Shown piece after piece: positions 1 through 8,500 of a stretch of 64,000 nucleotides of DNA; within the stretch, counting starts at the first letter, position 1; each line of letters starts with the position of its first letter. The DNA lies in contig CBDFHG010000002.1 of NCBI GenBank assembly GCA_965247385.1, forward strand, positions 620,001 through 684,000. Direction: 5' to 3'. Position numbers and translations under genes: made by a program. The DNA is from Thermohalobaculum sp965247385. Its GTDB lineage: Bacteria; Pseudomonadota; Alphaproteobacteria; Rhodobacterales; Rhodobacteraceae. The notes beneath the pieces were generated by a model. It saw only the letters and a program-made list of their open reading frames with translations. It ran no database searches and had not been told where the DNA came from.

Positions 1-865
1 CGGCCACCACTGCGTTGGTGACCCCTTTCAAGGCCCCAATCGGCGTTGTCTCGGCCACCATGCAAGGGCGCACGCGCTGTTCCAACCCGGTGTCGTGCAT
101 CCTGGCCATACCCAGCAGCTTAATCGAAAATCCCATGTCGCGCGCAGTCCGGATGTCGGCCAGGGTGATGCGCTCGATGCCCTCTGTCACCACGCCGCCG
201 AAATCGATCCGGGTGCCGAAGGCCAGCGCCGCCAGGATCGCCAGCTTGTGCGCAGCGTCGGTGCCGCCGACGTCGAAACTGGGATCGGCTTCGGCGTAAC
301 CCAGCCGCTGGGCATCAAGCAGCACCTCGACGTAGTCGGCCCCGGTCGCCTCCATCTCGGACAAGATATAGTTGCAAGTGCCGTTCAGCACCCCGAAGAC
401 CCGGCTGATCTTGTTCGCTGCCAGCCCTTCGCCCAGCGCCTTCAGCACCGGAATGCCTCCCGCGACACCAGCCTCGAAGCGCAGCGCCACGCCTGCCGCC
501 TCCGCCGACTCGGCCAGCGCCTGGCCATGATGGGCAATCAGCGCCTTGTTGGCGGTGACCACATGCTTGCCCGCCGCCAGCGCCTGCGCCGCCAGCGCCT
601 TGGCCGGGCCATCCGAGCCGCCGATGACCTCGACCACACAGTCCACATCATCGCGCGCTGCCAGCCGGGTGGCGTCATCCTCCCAGGCATAGCTGGACAG
701 GTCGACGCCCCGGTCGATGCCCCGGCTACGCGCCGAGACGGTAGTGATCTCCACTGGCCGCCCGGCCTTGGCGGCCAGCGCCGCGCCATGGCTCTGAACG
801 ATCTTCACCACCCCGGCACCAACAGTACCAAGCCCGGCAATGCCGAGACGGAAAGGCGTGCTCAT
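1..865 (-). CDS. hom: Homoserine dehydrogenase, 3' end outside the window
   Basis: NADPH-dependent reduction of aspartate semialdehyde to homoserine, the branch point to threonine and methionine. Reading the minus strand from the ATG at 865, the protein opens with a Rossmann dinucleotide motif (GIAGLGTVGAGV). It continues through the conserved stretches VVEVIGGSDGPAK, VTANKALIAHHG and GVLNGTCNYIL, all typical of the family. About 288 residues are present; the rest (catalytic domain and probable ACT domain) lies beyond base 1. A GGAGG ribosome binding site lies just upstream of the ATG. The gene directly upstream appears to be a deletion scar of an aminotransferase gene. The enzyme also supplies the homoserine used, after acylation, by MetZ (7071-8264). 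Confidence 0.95.
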   Translation of the reverse strand, partial: MSTPFRLGIAGLGTVGAGVVKIVQSHGAALAAKAGRPVEITTVSARSRGIDRGVDLSSYAWEDDATRLAARDDVDCVVEVIGGSDGPAKALAAQALAAGKHVVTANKALIAHHGQALAESAEAAGVALRFEAGVAGGIPVLKALGEGLAANKISRVFGVLNGTCNYILSEMEATGADYVEVLLDAQRLGYAEADPSFDVGGTDAAHKLAILAALAFGTRIDFGGVVTEGIERITLADIRTARDMGFSIKLLGMARMHDTGLEQRVRPCMVAETTPIGALKGVTNAVVA

Positions 866-882
866 GCGACGGCCTCCTTGAA

Positions 883-987
883 TTAAAAATGGCGGCGGGT
901 GCGCGGCTTCCTTACCTTCTTCGACCAGTTTGTCGGCAAGGTGAGCGGCAAGCGCTTGATGCGGTGGAATTCCTCAGGGTCGGACAT
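883..987 (-). pseudogene. Deletion scar of an AlaC/DapL-type aminotransferase
   Basis: A 34-codon frame begins MSDPEEFHRIKRLP, which closely resembles the N-terminus of class I/II aminotransferases of the AlaC / LL-diaminopimelate aminotransferase type (family pattern EFHRIKRLPPYVF). In many alphaproteobacteria such a gene sits directly upstream of hom. After the 14th codon the resemblance stops. In the +1 frame the following bases read HLADKLVEEGKEAA, which has the character of the C-terminal helix of such an enzyme. I infer an internal deletion of nearly the whole gene that left its translation start and tail next to hom. It could instead be a short leader peptide. The N-terminal match is seen directly; the deletion is inference. 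Confidence 0.45.
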
Positions 988-1116
988 CTTGTTGCGATCA
1001 TCTTCTCGAAGGCAGCCGGGTCTGGCGGGATATAGAGGGATCGTTGCGGTGATAACAGAGGCTAATCTCACCCCACTGCTTTACGAGTGGGCAGGCGGAG
1101 CCGTCAGGGAACATTT

Positions 1117-1431
1117 TCACCGTTTCCGCGTCAACCGGCGGCGCTCGGCCTCGGTCAGTACCGGCTCGCCCAGCGCCTCGGCCCGGGCCGCCGCATCGCG
1201 CGCGGCGATCCCCAATTGGACCGTCGCCGCAACACCCACCGCCGGGTCGGGCACGCCCGCGCCGTACGTTCCCTTCGCAGGGGCATCCGGTGTGTCGACC
1301 AGCAGTGGCCAGGGTGCATCGGCGGCACTTGCGGATTCGGAAACCGGATGGGCGCTGAACGGCTTCGCGCTGCCGCAACCGGTCAGCGACGCCAGTAGCA
1401 AAAATGCTGCGCTGCACAAAAAACCGTTCAT
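1117..1431 (-). CDS. Small putative lipoprotein
   Basis: A 104-residue protein with a type II (lipoprotein) signal peptide: MNGF, a hydrophobic stretch (AAFLLLASL) and a lipobox LTGC, so Cys near residue 19 would be lipidated and the protein anchored to a membrane from the periplasmic side. The mature part is rich in Ala, Pro and Asp, with a basic tail (RRRLTRKR). I recognise no domain. It lies upstream of the aminotransferase scar and hom on the same strand, and is divergent from phaC. The start at 1431 was chosen because it gives a complete signal peptide; longer frames upstream have no such start. Confidence 0.6.
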   Translation of the reverse strand: MNGFLCSAAFLLLASLTGCGSAKPFSAHPVSESASAADAPWPLLVDTPDAPAKGTYGAGVPDPAVGVAATVQLGIAARDAAARAEALGEPVLTEAERRRLTRKR

Positions 1432-1578
1432 TCGCGACGTATCGCCCCGTTGTGCTAGAGTGAAATCTGGCCCAAAGGCTAGCGTGATGCAACATAGCCC
1501 GGTCATGCGGGGCTGACCAGCGCCGATCCGCCCCAGAAAGGGCGGGAAGCGCCATGGCAAAGAGAAGGAAGCCAGATC

Positions 1579-3384
1579 ATGCCGATTCAGAATGACGGTT
1601 CCGGACCCCAGGATATCCAGGAAATGACCGATCGGATTTCCCATCTGGCCGAGCGCAGCCAGAAGGTCTGGGCCGAATCGCTGGACCGCAGCATCGATGA
1701 CATGACAGCCGCGAACCCCGATCCGCTGAACGCCATGCCGGCGATCACCCGCCTGACCCAGGATTATCTCGACCAGCCTCAGAAGCTGGCCGAAGCGACA
1801 CTGGAATATTGGACCCAGCAGGCCGACCTCTGGACCCGGATCGTGAAGAAGAGCCTGGGCGAGGCTGACGCCAGCCCAACGGTCACGCCCGACAAGGGCG
1901 ACAAGCGTTTCAGGGACGAGGCGTGGGACGAGAACCCCGTGTTCGACTATCTCAAGCAATCCTATCTGCTGACCGGAAACTGGCTGAAGCAGCGCCTGGA
2001 CGATGCCGATGGGTTGAGCCCCCAGGACCGCCGCAAGCTGGAGTTCCTGACCCGCAACTACATCGAGGCCATCGCCCCCACCAACTTCGCCGCGACCAAC
2101 CCGGAGGTGCTGAAGGCGACCGTCGACGAGAAGGGCGAGAACCTGGTGCGTGGGCTGGAGAACCTGATGCGCGACATTGAACGCGGCAAGGGCCAGCTCA
2201 TGATCCGGCAGACTGACATGGACGCCTTCAAGGTCGGCGACAACATCGCCACGACACCGGGCAAGGTGATCTATCAGAACGAGGTGATGCAACTCATCCA
2301 GTACGCTCCGTCTACGGAAAAAGCCTATGCCCGGCCGCTACTGATCGTGCCGCCCTGGATCAACAAATTCTACATCCTCGACCTGAACGAGAAGAAATCG
2401 TTGATCCGCTGGCTGGTCGCCCAGGGCCACACGGTTTTCATCACCTCCTGGATCAATCCGGACGAGCACCAGCGGGGTGAGAGCTGGGCCAGCTACATGC
2501 AAAAGGGTCCGCTCACCGCAATTGAAAAGGTGTTGGAAGAGACCGGCGCCGACAAGGTCAACATCGTCGGCTACTGCATCGGCGGCACCATGGTAGGCAC
2601 TACCCTGGCCTATATGGCGGCGAACGGCGACGCGCGGGTTGGCAGCGCCACCTTCCTGACCACCCAGCTCGATTTCTCCGACGCTGGCGAGTTGCAGACC
2701 TTCATCGACGACGAGGTGATCGGAAATATCCAGTCGGAGGTGGCCGAACACGGCGTCGTGGCCGCCGAAAGCATGGCGGGCGCCTTCAACAGCTTGCGCT
2801 CGACCGACCTGATTTGGGGCTTCGTGATCAACAACTATCTACTGGGGAAGGGAAATTTCCCCTTCGACCTGTTGTACTGGAATTCTGATTCCACCTGTAT
2901 GCCAGGCCAAGTGCATGTCTTCTATCTAGACGAGTTTTACAACCGGAACACCCTGGCCAGGGGCGAGATGGAGATTGAGGGCGTGACCCTGGACCTCAAG
3001 ATGGTCAAGACCCCGACCTACCACGTCGCAACCGTCGAGGACCACATCGCGCCCGCCCCCAGCGCCTTCCGCGCCGCCAAGTTGCTCGGCTCGCGCAGCA
3101 GCCGGTTGATCCTGGCGGGCTCGGGCCATATCGCCGGGGTGGTCAACCCGCCCGATGCGGGCAAATACCAGTACTGGACTAAGACTGGCATCAAGGGAAG
3201 CGACCTCGCCGAATGGCGCGATGGAACCACCGAGACCTCCGGTTCGTGGTGGCCGGACTGGGACACCTGGCTGGCGAAGCAATCGAAAGGCAAACAGGTT
3301 CCGGCCCGCGAACCCGGCACCGTGCTCGGCCAGGTCGAGGATGCCCCTGGCACCTATGTCATGGTCCGTTTCGACGAGCGTTGA
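1579..3384 (+). CDS. phaC: Class I poly(3-hydroxyalkanoate) synthase
   Basis: Polymerises (R)-3-hydroxyacyl-CoA into polyhydroxyalkanoate at the granule surface, a carbon and energy store. The 601-residue length fits the single-subunit class I enzymes. The lipase-box-like motif GYCIGG places the catalytic Cys at residue 333. Asp488 (in VEDHIAP) and His517 (in GSGHIAG) complete the expected triad. The N-terminal region with FAATNPEVLKAT and the WINKFYILDL block are also typical. An AAGGAAG ribosome binding site precedes the ATG. No phaAB, phasin or phaR gene is next to it. An IS1595-type element has inserted about 60 bases after the stop codon and leaves the gene intact. Confidence 0.95.
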   Translation: MPIQNDGSGPQDIQEMTDRISHLAERSQKVWAESLDRSIDDMTAANPDPLNAMPAITRLTQDYLDQPQKLAEATLEYWTQQADLWTRIVKKSLGEADASPTVTPDKGDKRFRDEAWDENPVFDYLKQSYLLTGNWLKQRLDDADGLSPQDRRKLEFLTRNYIEAIAPTNFAATNPEVLKATVDEKGENLVRGLENLMRDIERGKGQLMIRQTDMDAFKVGDNIATTPGKVIYQNEVMQLIQYAPSTEKAYARPLLIVPPWINKFYILDLNEKKSLIRWLVAQGHTVFITSWINPDEHQRGESWASYMQKGPLTAIEKVLEETGADKVNIVGYCIGGTMVGTTLAYMAANGDARVGSATFLTTQLDFSDAGELQTFIDDEVIGNIQSEVAEHGVVAAESMAGAFNSLRSTDLIWGFVINNYLLGKGNFPFDLLYWNSDSTCMPGQVHVFYLDEFYNRNTLARGEMEIEGVTLDLKMVKTPTYHVATVEDHIAPAPSAFRAAKLLGSRSSRLILAGSGHIAGVVNPPDAGKYQYWTKTGIKGSDLAEWRDGTTETSGSWWPDWDTWLAKQSKGKQVPAREPGTVLGQVEDAPGTYVMVRFDER

Positions 3385-3443
3385 TTGCGCCTCCGGTGTG
3401 GAGGATACGTCACCGGCATCGCTCACGGATGCAAAATCGGTTA

Positions 3444-4161
3444 GGGGCTGTCCCAGATAACTCATTTTTGGAGTTATCATGGAAGCTATGCGCAGGAGTC
3501 GTCTTAGTCCCTGTAAACAAGATCGTTTGATCGCGCATTTTGTGTCTGGATCGACGGCGCTTACAGCGGCCAGTCTGTGTGGCGTGAACCGCAAGACAGC
3601 CGCTTACTTTTTCCACCGTCTGCGTGAGATGATTGCCTTGGACCTGGAGGCTGAGAGCGCAGCGATGTTCGGGGGTGAAATTGAAGTGGACGAGAGTTAC
3701 TTCGGCGGCAAGCGCAAGGCCAAGCGTGGTCGGGGTGCGGCTGGAAAAATCCCTGTATTCGGCCTGTTGAAGCGGGGTGGGCGGGTATACGCAAAGATTA
3801 TTGCCAATGCCTCAAGCGCAACATTGATACCCATCATTGAGCGCAAGGTGATCCCCGACAGCATCGTCTGTTCTGACGGCTGGAAGGGCTACAACGTCTT
3901 GGATGTATCCGGCTTCAAGCACTTTCGGATCACCCACTCAAAGCTATTCGCCGACGATGAAAATCAGATCAACGGCATCGAGAATTTCTGGCGCCAGGCA
4001 AAACGTCATATGGGCAAATTCAACGGTGTTCCGAAGGCCCACTTCGGCCTGTATTTGAAGGAATGTGAGTGGCGTTTTAACAACAGTGACCCATCAATCC
4101 AATTATACCAAACAAGACAATTGGTTAAGCGGCATCTAAGGTAGTTATCCGGGTCAGCCCC
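3444..4161 (+). mobile_element. IS1595-family insertion sequence, apparently intact
   Basis: The element is 718 bp long with imperfect terminal repeats: left end GGGGCTGTCCCAGATAACT, right end (reversed) GGGGCTGACCCGGATAACT, differing at two positions. It is flanked by a perfect 8-bp direct repeat ATCGGTTA (3436-3443 and 4162-4169), the duplication length known for IS1595. It carries one uninterrupted transposase gene. It has inserted between phaC and the next small reading frame. The intact target duplication says this copy has not recombined since it arrived. Confidence 0.93.
3479..4144 (+). CDS. IS1595-family transposase
   Basis: A 221-residue DDE-type transposase that cuts and joins the ends of the surrounding element. 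Candidate catalytic Asp residues lie in EIEVDESYFGG and in VCSDGWKGY. The third acidic position lies in NGIENFWRQAKRHMGK, a segment characteristic of the IS1016/IS1595 group. The N-terminus (residues 1-50) is a helix-turn-helix region of the usual compact form. The start codon overlaps the inner edge of the left terminal region, as is common in these small elements. The frame is intact, so the element may be active. Confidence 0.93.
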   Translation: MEAMRRSRLSPCKQDRLIAHFVSGSTALTAASLCGVNRKTAAYFFHRLREMIALDLEAESAAMFGGEIEVDESYFGGKRKAKRGRGAAGKIPVFGLLKRGGRVYAKIIANASSATLIPIIERKVIPDSIVCSDGWKGYNVLDVSGFKHFRITHSKLFADDENQINGIENFWRQAKRHMGKFNGVPKAHFGLYLKECEWRFNNSDPSIQLYQTRQLVKRHLR

Positions 4162-4218
4162 ATCGGTTACACTCCCGTCCAAGCAATTACGCTGCTGCTT
4201 CCACTGCTGCATCTGGGG

Positions 4219-4547
4219 ATGACTGATTATGCATCCAGGCGATCTTGCCGCGCTGGCGATTCGCGCCGCCTCGCGTTCCTCGCTGCCGCGCTCATCCTTG
4301 GGCTCCCGGCAACGGGGCGGGCCGAACCATGCCGGCGGACTGGTTCCGCGCGATTCTCGACTGGTTCGAGGAACCGCCGGATGCGGGCGAGCAGGTGACG
4401 CCGGTCACCCGCGTTGCCGGCGCCCGCCCGTCGGGGCGGTTCAAACCCGTTCCCCCGGCAGGTCCGGCATTGACGACGGCCCCGGAGGAACTCGGAACCG
4501 GGCGGCGCCTTCAGGCCCCGGGTGGGTCGAGAAAATCCTCCCAATAG
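4219..4547 (+). pseudogene. Small exported protein, probably frameshifted
   Basis: A frame from the ATG at 4219 encodes a convincing Sec signal peptide (basic start, then LAFLAAALILGLPATGRAEP). Just after the predicted cleavage site it runs into Arg-rich, shadow-like sequence and stops at 4398. The neighbouring frame from 4329 continues more naturally (MPADWFRAILDWFEEP) to 4547. Adding one base near 4328 joins the two into a roughly 110-residue secreted protein. The 3' end would overlap the end of the convergent LysR gene by about 37 bases. No family is recognised; both the gene and the frameshift are tentative. Confidence 0.35.
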
Positions 4548-5437
4548 GGCCGCGGCCCGATCCGGCTGCGCACGAAATCGATGAAGGCCCGCGCCCGGGC
4601 CGAAAGATGCCGGGTCTGCGGATAGACGATGTAGATCGCGATCTCCATCCAGCCGAACTCACCCAGAATCGGCACCAGCTTCCCTTGCGCGACGGCTTTG
4701 TGGACGTGGAAACTCGGTTGCAGGATTACTCCCTCACCGGCGATCGCCAAGTCGCACAGTACAGTTCCGCTGTTGGAAAGCATCCGCACCTGCATCGCCA
4801 CCGAACCATCTGATCCATCCGGCGCCCGGTAACGCCAGATATCGGTCCGCTCGCTGCCGGTATAACACAGCGCCGGCCAGCCCTTCAACTGACCCGGATG
4901 ACTTGGTACCCCACGTTCGGCCAGCAAGGCGGGCGCCGCGCAGGCCACCACGCGTACATCCGCCAGCTTGCGCGCGATCAGACTCGAATCGCGCAGCGTG
5001 CCAATCCGGATCGCCATTTCGAAGCCTTCCGCCACCAGGTCGACCACCCGGTCGGAGAAATCGAGGTCGATCAGTACGCCCGGGTTCTCGCGCATGAAAT
5101 TGACGATGATCGGCGTAAGATGCGCGGTCCCGAAGGCCAAGGGGGCTGCCACCCTCAGCGACCCCTTCAGCGCGCCATACCGGTCGGATGCATCGACCTC
5201 CGCCTCGTCCAGATCGGCGAGAATCCGCTGGCAGCGGGCATGGAAGGAGCGCCCCGCCTCGGTCAGGCTCATCCGCCGCGTTGTGCGGATCAGCAGTTGT
5301 GTCCCCAGCCGCGCCTCCAGTTCCTTGAGCCGGCGGCTGACAGCAGAGGGCGCAACGCGCAGCGCATCCGCCGCCTTGGTGACACTGCCCCGCTCGACCA
5401 CCTGCACGAAGCAACGCATATCCTCAAAGCGATCCAT
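4511..5437 (-). CDS. LysR-family transcriptional regulator
   Basis: A 308-residue regulator. Residues 1-60 form the winged helix-turn-helix (MDRFEDMRCFVQVVERGSVTKAADAL, then SRRLKELEARLG), followed by a periplasmic-binding-like effector domain (SLRVAAPLAFG, ILQPSFHVHKAV). The ATG at 5437 was preferred over an in-frame start 60 bases upstream because the family almost always begins a few residues before the FxxVVExGS motif and because a GGGA site precedes it. It is divergently transcribed from the azoreductase gene at 5565 with about 125 bases between them, the usual arrangement in which a LysR protein controls its neighbour. The inducing ligand is unknown. Confidence 0.88.
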   Translation of the reverse strand: MDRFEDMRCFVQVVERGSVTKAADALRVAPSAVSRRLKELEARLGTQLLIRTTRRMSLTEAGRSFHARCQRILADLDEAEVDASDRYGALKGSLRVAAPLAFGTAHLTPIIVNFMRENPGVLIDLDFSDRVVDLVAEGFEMAIRIGTLRDSSLIARKLADVRVVACAAPALLAERGVPSHPGQLKGWPALCYTGSERTDIWRYRAPDGSDGSVAMQVRMLSNSGTVLCDLAIAGEGVILQPSFHVHKAVAQGKLVPILGEFGWMEIAIYIVYPQTRHLSARARAFIDFVRSRIGPRPYWEDFLDPPGA

Positions 5438-5564
5438 ATTGTTCCCTGTTTGGCAATAGTCATTTGCACTATGGCCCCTTAATGCGCGACTCGGCAAGTA
5501 TCAGATATTCCCGTGCTGGCCGCAGCCAGCGCGAAATTGCACCCTTCAACTGCCGGAGAAACCA

Positions 5565-6152
5565 ATGACTGCCACCAACGCAATCCTGCGCATCGACTCC
5601 AGTATGCGCCACACGGGCTCGGTGACCCGCGCCCTGACCGACAAGCTGGTAGCCCGGCTGCGCGCCGCCGCGCCCTTGGCCAAGATCATCCACCGAGACC
5701 TCGCAAATGGTGTACCGCTGGTCGATGAAGCCTGGATCGGCGCCAATTTCACCGACCCGGCAGACCGCGATAGCGTCCAGCGCGATGCCTTGGCGGAGTC
5801 GGACCGTTTGGTTGCCGAACTGAAAGCCGCCGACACCCTGGTCATCGGCCTGCCGATCTACAATTTTGGCGTGCCCGCCGCATTCAAGGCCTGGATCGAC
5901 ATGGTCGCCCGCGCCCGCGAAACCTTCCGCTATACCGAGGCCGGGCCGGAGGGCCTGCTAACCGGCAAGCGCGCGCTCGTCGTGGTCGCCTCCGGCGGCG
6001 TCCCGGTCGGCAGCGCGATGGATTTAGCCACCCCCTATGTGCGCCATGCGCTGGCCTTCATCGGCATCACCGAGGTCGAATTCATCGCGGCGAGCGAGTT
6101 CGTGGCCGGTGACGCCGCCGCCAAGGCGCGGATAGAAGAACTCGCAGCCTGA
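5565..6152 (+). CDS. azoR: FMN-dependent NADH:quinone/azo reductase
   Basis: A 195-residue flavodoxin-fold protein of the AzoR family. These reduce quinones and azo compounds by two-electron transfer from NADH through FMN, protecting against electrophile and quinone stress. The FMN-binding start (RIDSSMRHTGSVTRALT) and the active-site segment GLPIYNFGVPAAFKAWIDMV are typical, as are the length and the later VVASGGVPVG loop. A GGAG site precedes the ATG. It is divergent from the LysR gene at 4511-5437, which is its most likely regulator. It is convergent with folE, with a hairpin between the two genes. Confidence 0.9.
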   Translation: MTATNAILRIDSSMRHTGSVTRALTDKLVARLRAAAPLAKIIHRDLANGVPLVDEAWIGANFTDPADRDSVQRDALAESDRLVAELKAADTLVIGLPIYNFGVPAAFKAWIDMVARARETFRYTEAGPEGLLTGKRALVVVASGGVPVGSAMDLATPYVRHALAFIGITEVEFIAASEFVAGDAAAKARIEELAA

Positions 6153-6215
6153 GAGCTGGAATTGTGCGCGCCTGTGCACGCGCAGGCGCGGGTTTTCCAA
6201 ACCCTATGAACACCA

Positions 6216-6241
6216 AAGGCCGGCCCTACAGGGCTGGCCTT
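6216..6241. terminator. Hairpin between convergent azoR and folE
   Basis: A 12-bp stem (AAGGCCGGCCCT pairing with AGGGCTGGCCTT, one G-T wobble) with a 2-base loop lies between the two convergent genes. There is no strong T-run on either side, so it may act as a weak bidirectional terminator or as an RNA 3'-end stabiliser. Confidence 0.6.
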
Positions 6242-6262
6242 CCCCACCCTGAAAAGATGTCT

Positions 6263-6898
6263 TCAGCCCATCCGATTCGTCGGATTGCCGATGATGTCCA
6301 TGAATTCCTTGCGGGTGCGGTGATCGTCGCGGAAACCGCCCAGCATGGTCGATGTCACCATGCTGACCCCGTGCTTGTGGACGCCGCGGGTCGACATGCA
6401 ATGATGCTCGCCCTCCATCACCACCGCGACGCCACGCGGCTGCAGCACGTCCATCAGCGTCTTGGCGATCTGCGCGGTCATCTTCTCCTGTACCTGCATG
6501 CGCTTGGCATAGGCATCGACCAGACGCGCCAGCTTAGAGATGCCGACCACGCGGTCGGTCGGGATATAGCCGACATGAGCCTTGCCGATGATTGGCGCCA
6601 GATGGTGTTCGCAATAGCTCTCGAAGCGGATGTCGCGCAGCACGACCATCTCGTCATAGCCCTCGACCTCCTCGAAGGTCCGCTGCAGCATGGCCACCGG
6701 GTCTTCCTCGTAGCCGCGGAACCACTGGCGGTAGGCGCGGGTCACCCTGCCGGGCGTGTCCAGCAGGCCCTCGCGGTCTGGGTCGTCACCGGCCCAGCGC
6801 AACAGGGTGCGAACGGCTTCTTCGGCTTCGGCGGCGGTTGGGCGCTTGATCGGTTGTGCTTCGGCCTCAATCAGGGTCATCGGATTGATCTTGTTCAT
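6263..6898 (-). CDS. folE: GTP cyclohydrolase I
   Basis: Converts GTP to 7,8-dihydroneopterin triphosphate, the first step of folate synthesis and the entry to preQ0-derived bases. The 211-residue protein has the full set of family motifs: PGRVTRAYRQWFRGY, the zinc and active-site segment FESYCEHHLAPIIGKAHVGYIP (split here only by my quotation), KLARLVDAYAKR and the second zinc ligand region GEHHCMSTRGV. The gene stands alone on the minus strand, convergent with azoR. About 170 bases of non-coding sequence separate it from the metZ stop codon upstream. Confidence 0.96.
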   Translation of the reverse strand: MNKINPMTLIEAEAQPIKRPTAAEAEEAVRTLLRWAGDDPDREGLLDTPGRVTRAYRQWFRGYEEDPVAMLQRTFEEVEGYDEMVVLRDIRFESYCEHHLAPIIGKAHVGYIPTDRVVGISKLARLVDAYAKRMQVQEKMTAQIAKTLMDVLQPRGVAVVMEGEHHCMSTRGVHKHGVSMVTSTMLGGFRDDHRTRKEFMDIIGNPTNRMG

Positions 6899-7070
6899 CG
6901 CTTACCTCTCAACTCTCGCCGGCTCTGTACGCACCCCCATGGCACAAATTTTTTAATAGGCCCGCGCCGATACATTAACAGACGAAACGGGTTAGCGGGA
7001 GGTTAAGAACCATTACCATATAGTGAATTGATCCAACCTCATACCGGATCCTGGTTCGCCGCGGGCCGCC

Positions 7071-8264
7071 TCACACTGCTACCAGTGCGGATTCCAGATC
7101 CTCGCGCAGATCTTCCGGATCCTCCAGACCAACCGAAAGCCGCACCAGACCGGGGGTGATTCCCAGGTCCAGCCGCGCCTCCTCGGTCAGGCGCTGGTGG
7201 GTGGTCGTGGTCGGGTGGGTCACCAGGCTCTTGGCGTCGCCAAGGTTGTTCGAGATCCGAATCAGCGACAGGGCGTTCAAAAACCGGAACGCCCCGGCCT
7301 GTCCGTCCTCGACCTCGAAGGACAGCATGGTGCCCGGCCGCTCCATCTGCGCCAGCGCCAGATTATGCTGCGGATGGGTCGGCAAACCAGGATAGAACAC
7401 CTGGACCAGCCGCGAAGCCCCGCACATCCAGCCCGCCAGCACCTCGGCCCCGTCAGTCTGAGCATGACAGCGCAGCGCCAGGGTCTCCAGCCCCTTCAAC
7501 ATTACCCAGGCATTGAACGGGCTCAGCGCCGGCCCGGTGTGCTTGACGTAGGGTTCGACCTCATCGCGGATGAATTGTTCGGTGCCCAGCACCACACCAC
7601 CCAGACAGCGCCCCTGCCCGTCGATATGCTTGGTCGCCGAATAGACCACCACATCGGCACCCAATTCCAGCGGGTGCTGGAACATCGGGGTTGCGAAGAC
7701 ATTGTCGATCACCAGCCGTGCGCCCACCGAGTGGACAATATCGGCCACCCCCTTGATGTCGATGATCTCGAGCGTCGGATTCGACGGCGTCTCCAGGAAA
7801 CACACTCTGGTCTCGGGCCGCATCGCCGCACGCCACTGCGCCAGATCGGTGCCGTCGACGAATGAAACATCGATGTCGAAGCGCGGGCACAGGGTCTCGA
7901 TGATATAGAGGCACGAGCCGAACAGCGCCCGCGCCGCAACCACATGGTCGCCCGCTTTCAACTGGCACATCAGCGCCGCATTGACCGCCGCCATCCCGCT
8001 GGCGGTGGCAAACGCCGCTTCCGCCCCTTCCAGTGCCGAGATCCGGTCCTCGAACATGGCGACGGTAGGGTTGCCATAGCGGGCATAGATGAAGCCCTCA
8101 TCGCCCTCGGCCATCTCGCCCTTGAAGCGCGTCTCGGCAGCCTCGGCATTCGGGTATACGAAGCCCTGGGTCAGATAGATCGCTTCCGAGGTCTCGCCAT
8201 AGCGGCTGCGGCGCTGACCTTCGTGGACGAGACGCGTGCGGGATCGGTAGTTGGTATTGGTCAT
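7071..8264 (-). CDS. metZ: O-succinylhomoserine sulfhydrylase
   Basis: A PLP enzyme of the Cys/Met metabolism family that makes homocysteine directly from O-succinylhomoserine and sulfide. From the ATG at 8264 it has 397 residues. The PLP lysine is Lys212 in YSATKHIDGQGRC. Other family blocks are YARYGNPTVAMFE, ATASGMAAVNAAL and FLETPSNPTLEI. An in-frame ATG 36 bases upstream is possible, but family members usually start near MTNTNYRSRTRLVHEG. A SAM-II riboswitch 77 bases upstream supports the assignment and implies repression when S-adenosylmethionine is plentiful. Confidence 0.93.
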   Translation of the reverse strand: MTNTNYRSRTRLVHEGQRRSRYGETSEAIYLTQGFVYPNAEAAETRFKGEMAEGDEGFIYARYGNPTVAMFEDRISALEGAEAAFATASGMAAVNAALMCQLKAGDHVVAARALFGSCLYIIETLCPRFDIDVSFVDGTDLAQWRAAMRPETRVCFLETPSNPTLEIIDIKGVADIVHSVGARLVIDNVFATPMFQHPLELGADVVVYSATKHIDGQGRCLGGVVLGTEQFIRDEVEPYVKHTGPALSPFNAWVMLKGLETLALRCHAQTDGAEVLAGWMCGASRLVQVFYPGLPTHPQHNLALAQMERPGTMLSFEVEDGQAGAFRFLNALSLIRISNNLGDAKSLVTHPTTTTHQRLTEEARLDLGITPGLVRLSVGLEDPEDLREDLESALVAV

Positions 8265-8340
8265 GCGCTTTACCGGGGAAGTGCCCGGTCCTCTGATCAA
8301 TCATGGACCGGAACGGAAGGGCCAACCTTGCTGACCACGA

Positions 8341-8400
8341 CATCTTTAGCGGATTGTTTTACGTGGCCCGCAAGCCAGCCCGACAAATCACCACGTCCGC
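8341..8400 (-). promoter_or_regulatory. SAM-II (metA-type) riboswitch
   Basis: On the minus strand the RNA carries all hallmark blocks of the SAM-II class in order: ACGTGGTGATTTG at the 5' side of helix P1, GGCTTGC in the loop, the returning strand CCACGT followed by AAAAC, and GCTAAAGATG at the 3' end, which forms the pseudoknot in the known structure. P1 pairs 8396-8391 with 8366-8361. The class is known from alphaproteobacterial metA, metX and metZ leaders and acts on translation or transcription when bound to S-adenosylmethionine. Recognition is by sequence pattern only. Confidence 0.93.
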
Positions 8401-8500
8401 CGCCATTACGCTTTTTGCCATGGCGCGTCAATTCCTCCAATCCTTATGCGCAGGGGAATCGCATGAAGGTTATGCGGTCAAAATGGATTTGAGGAATTGA

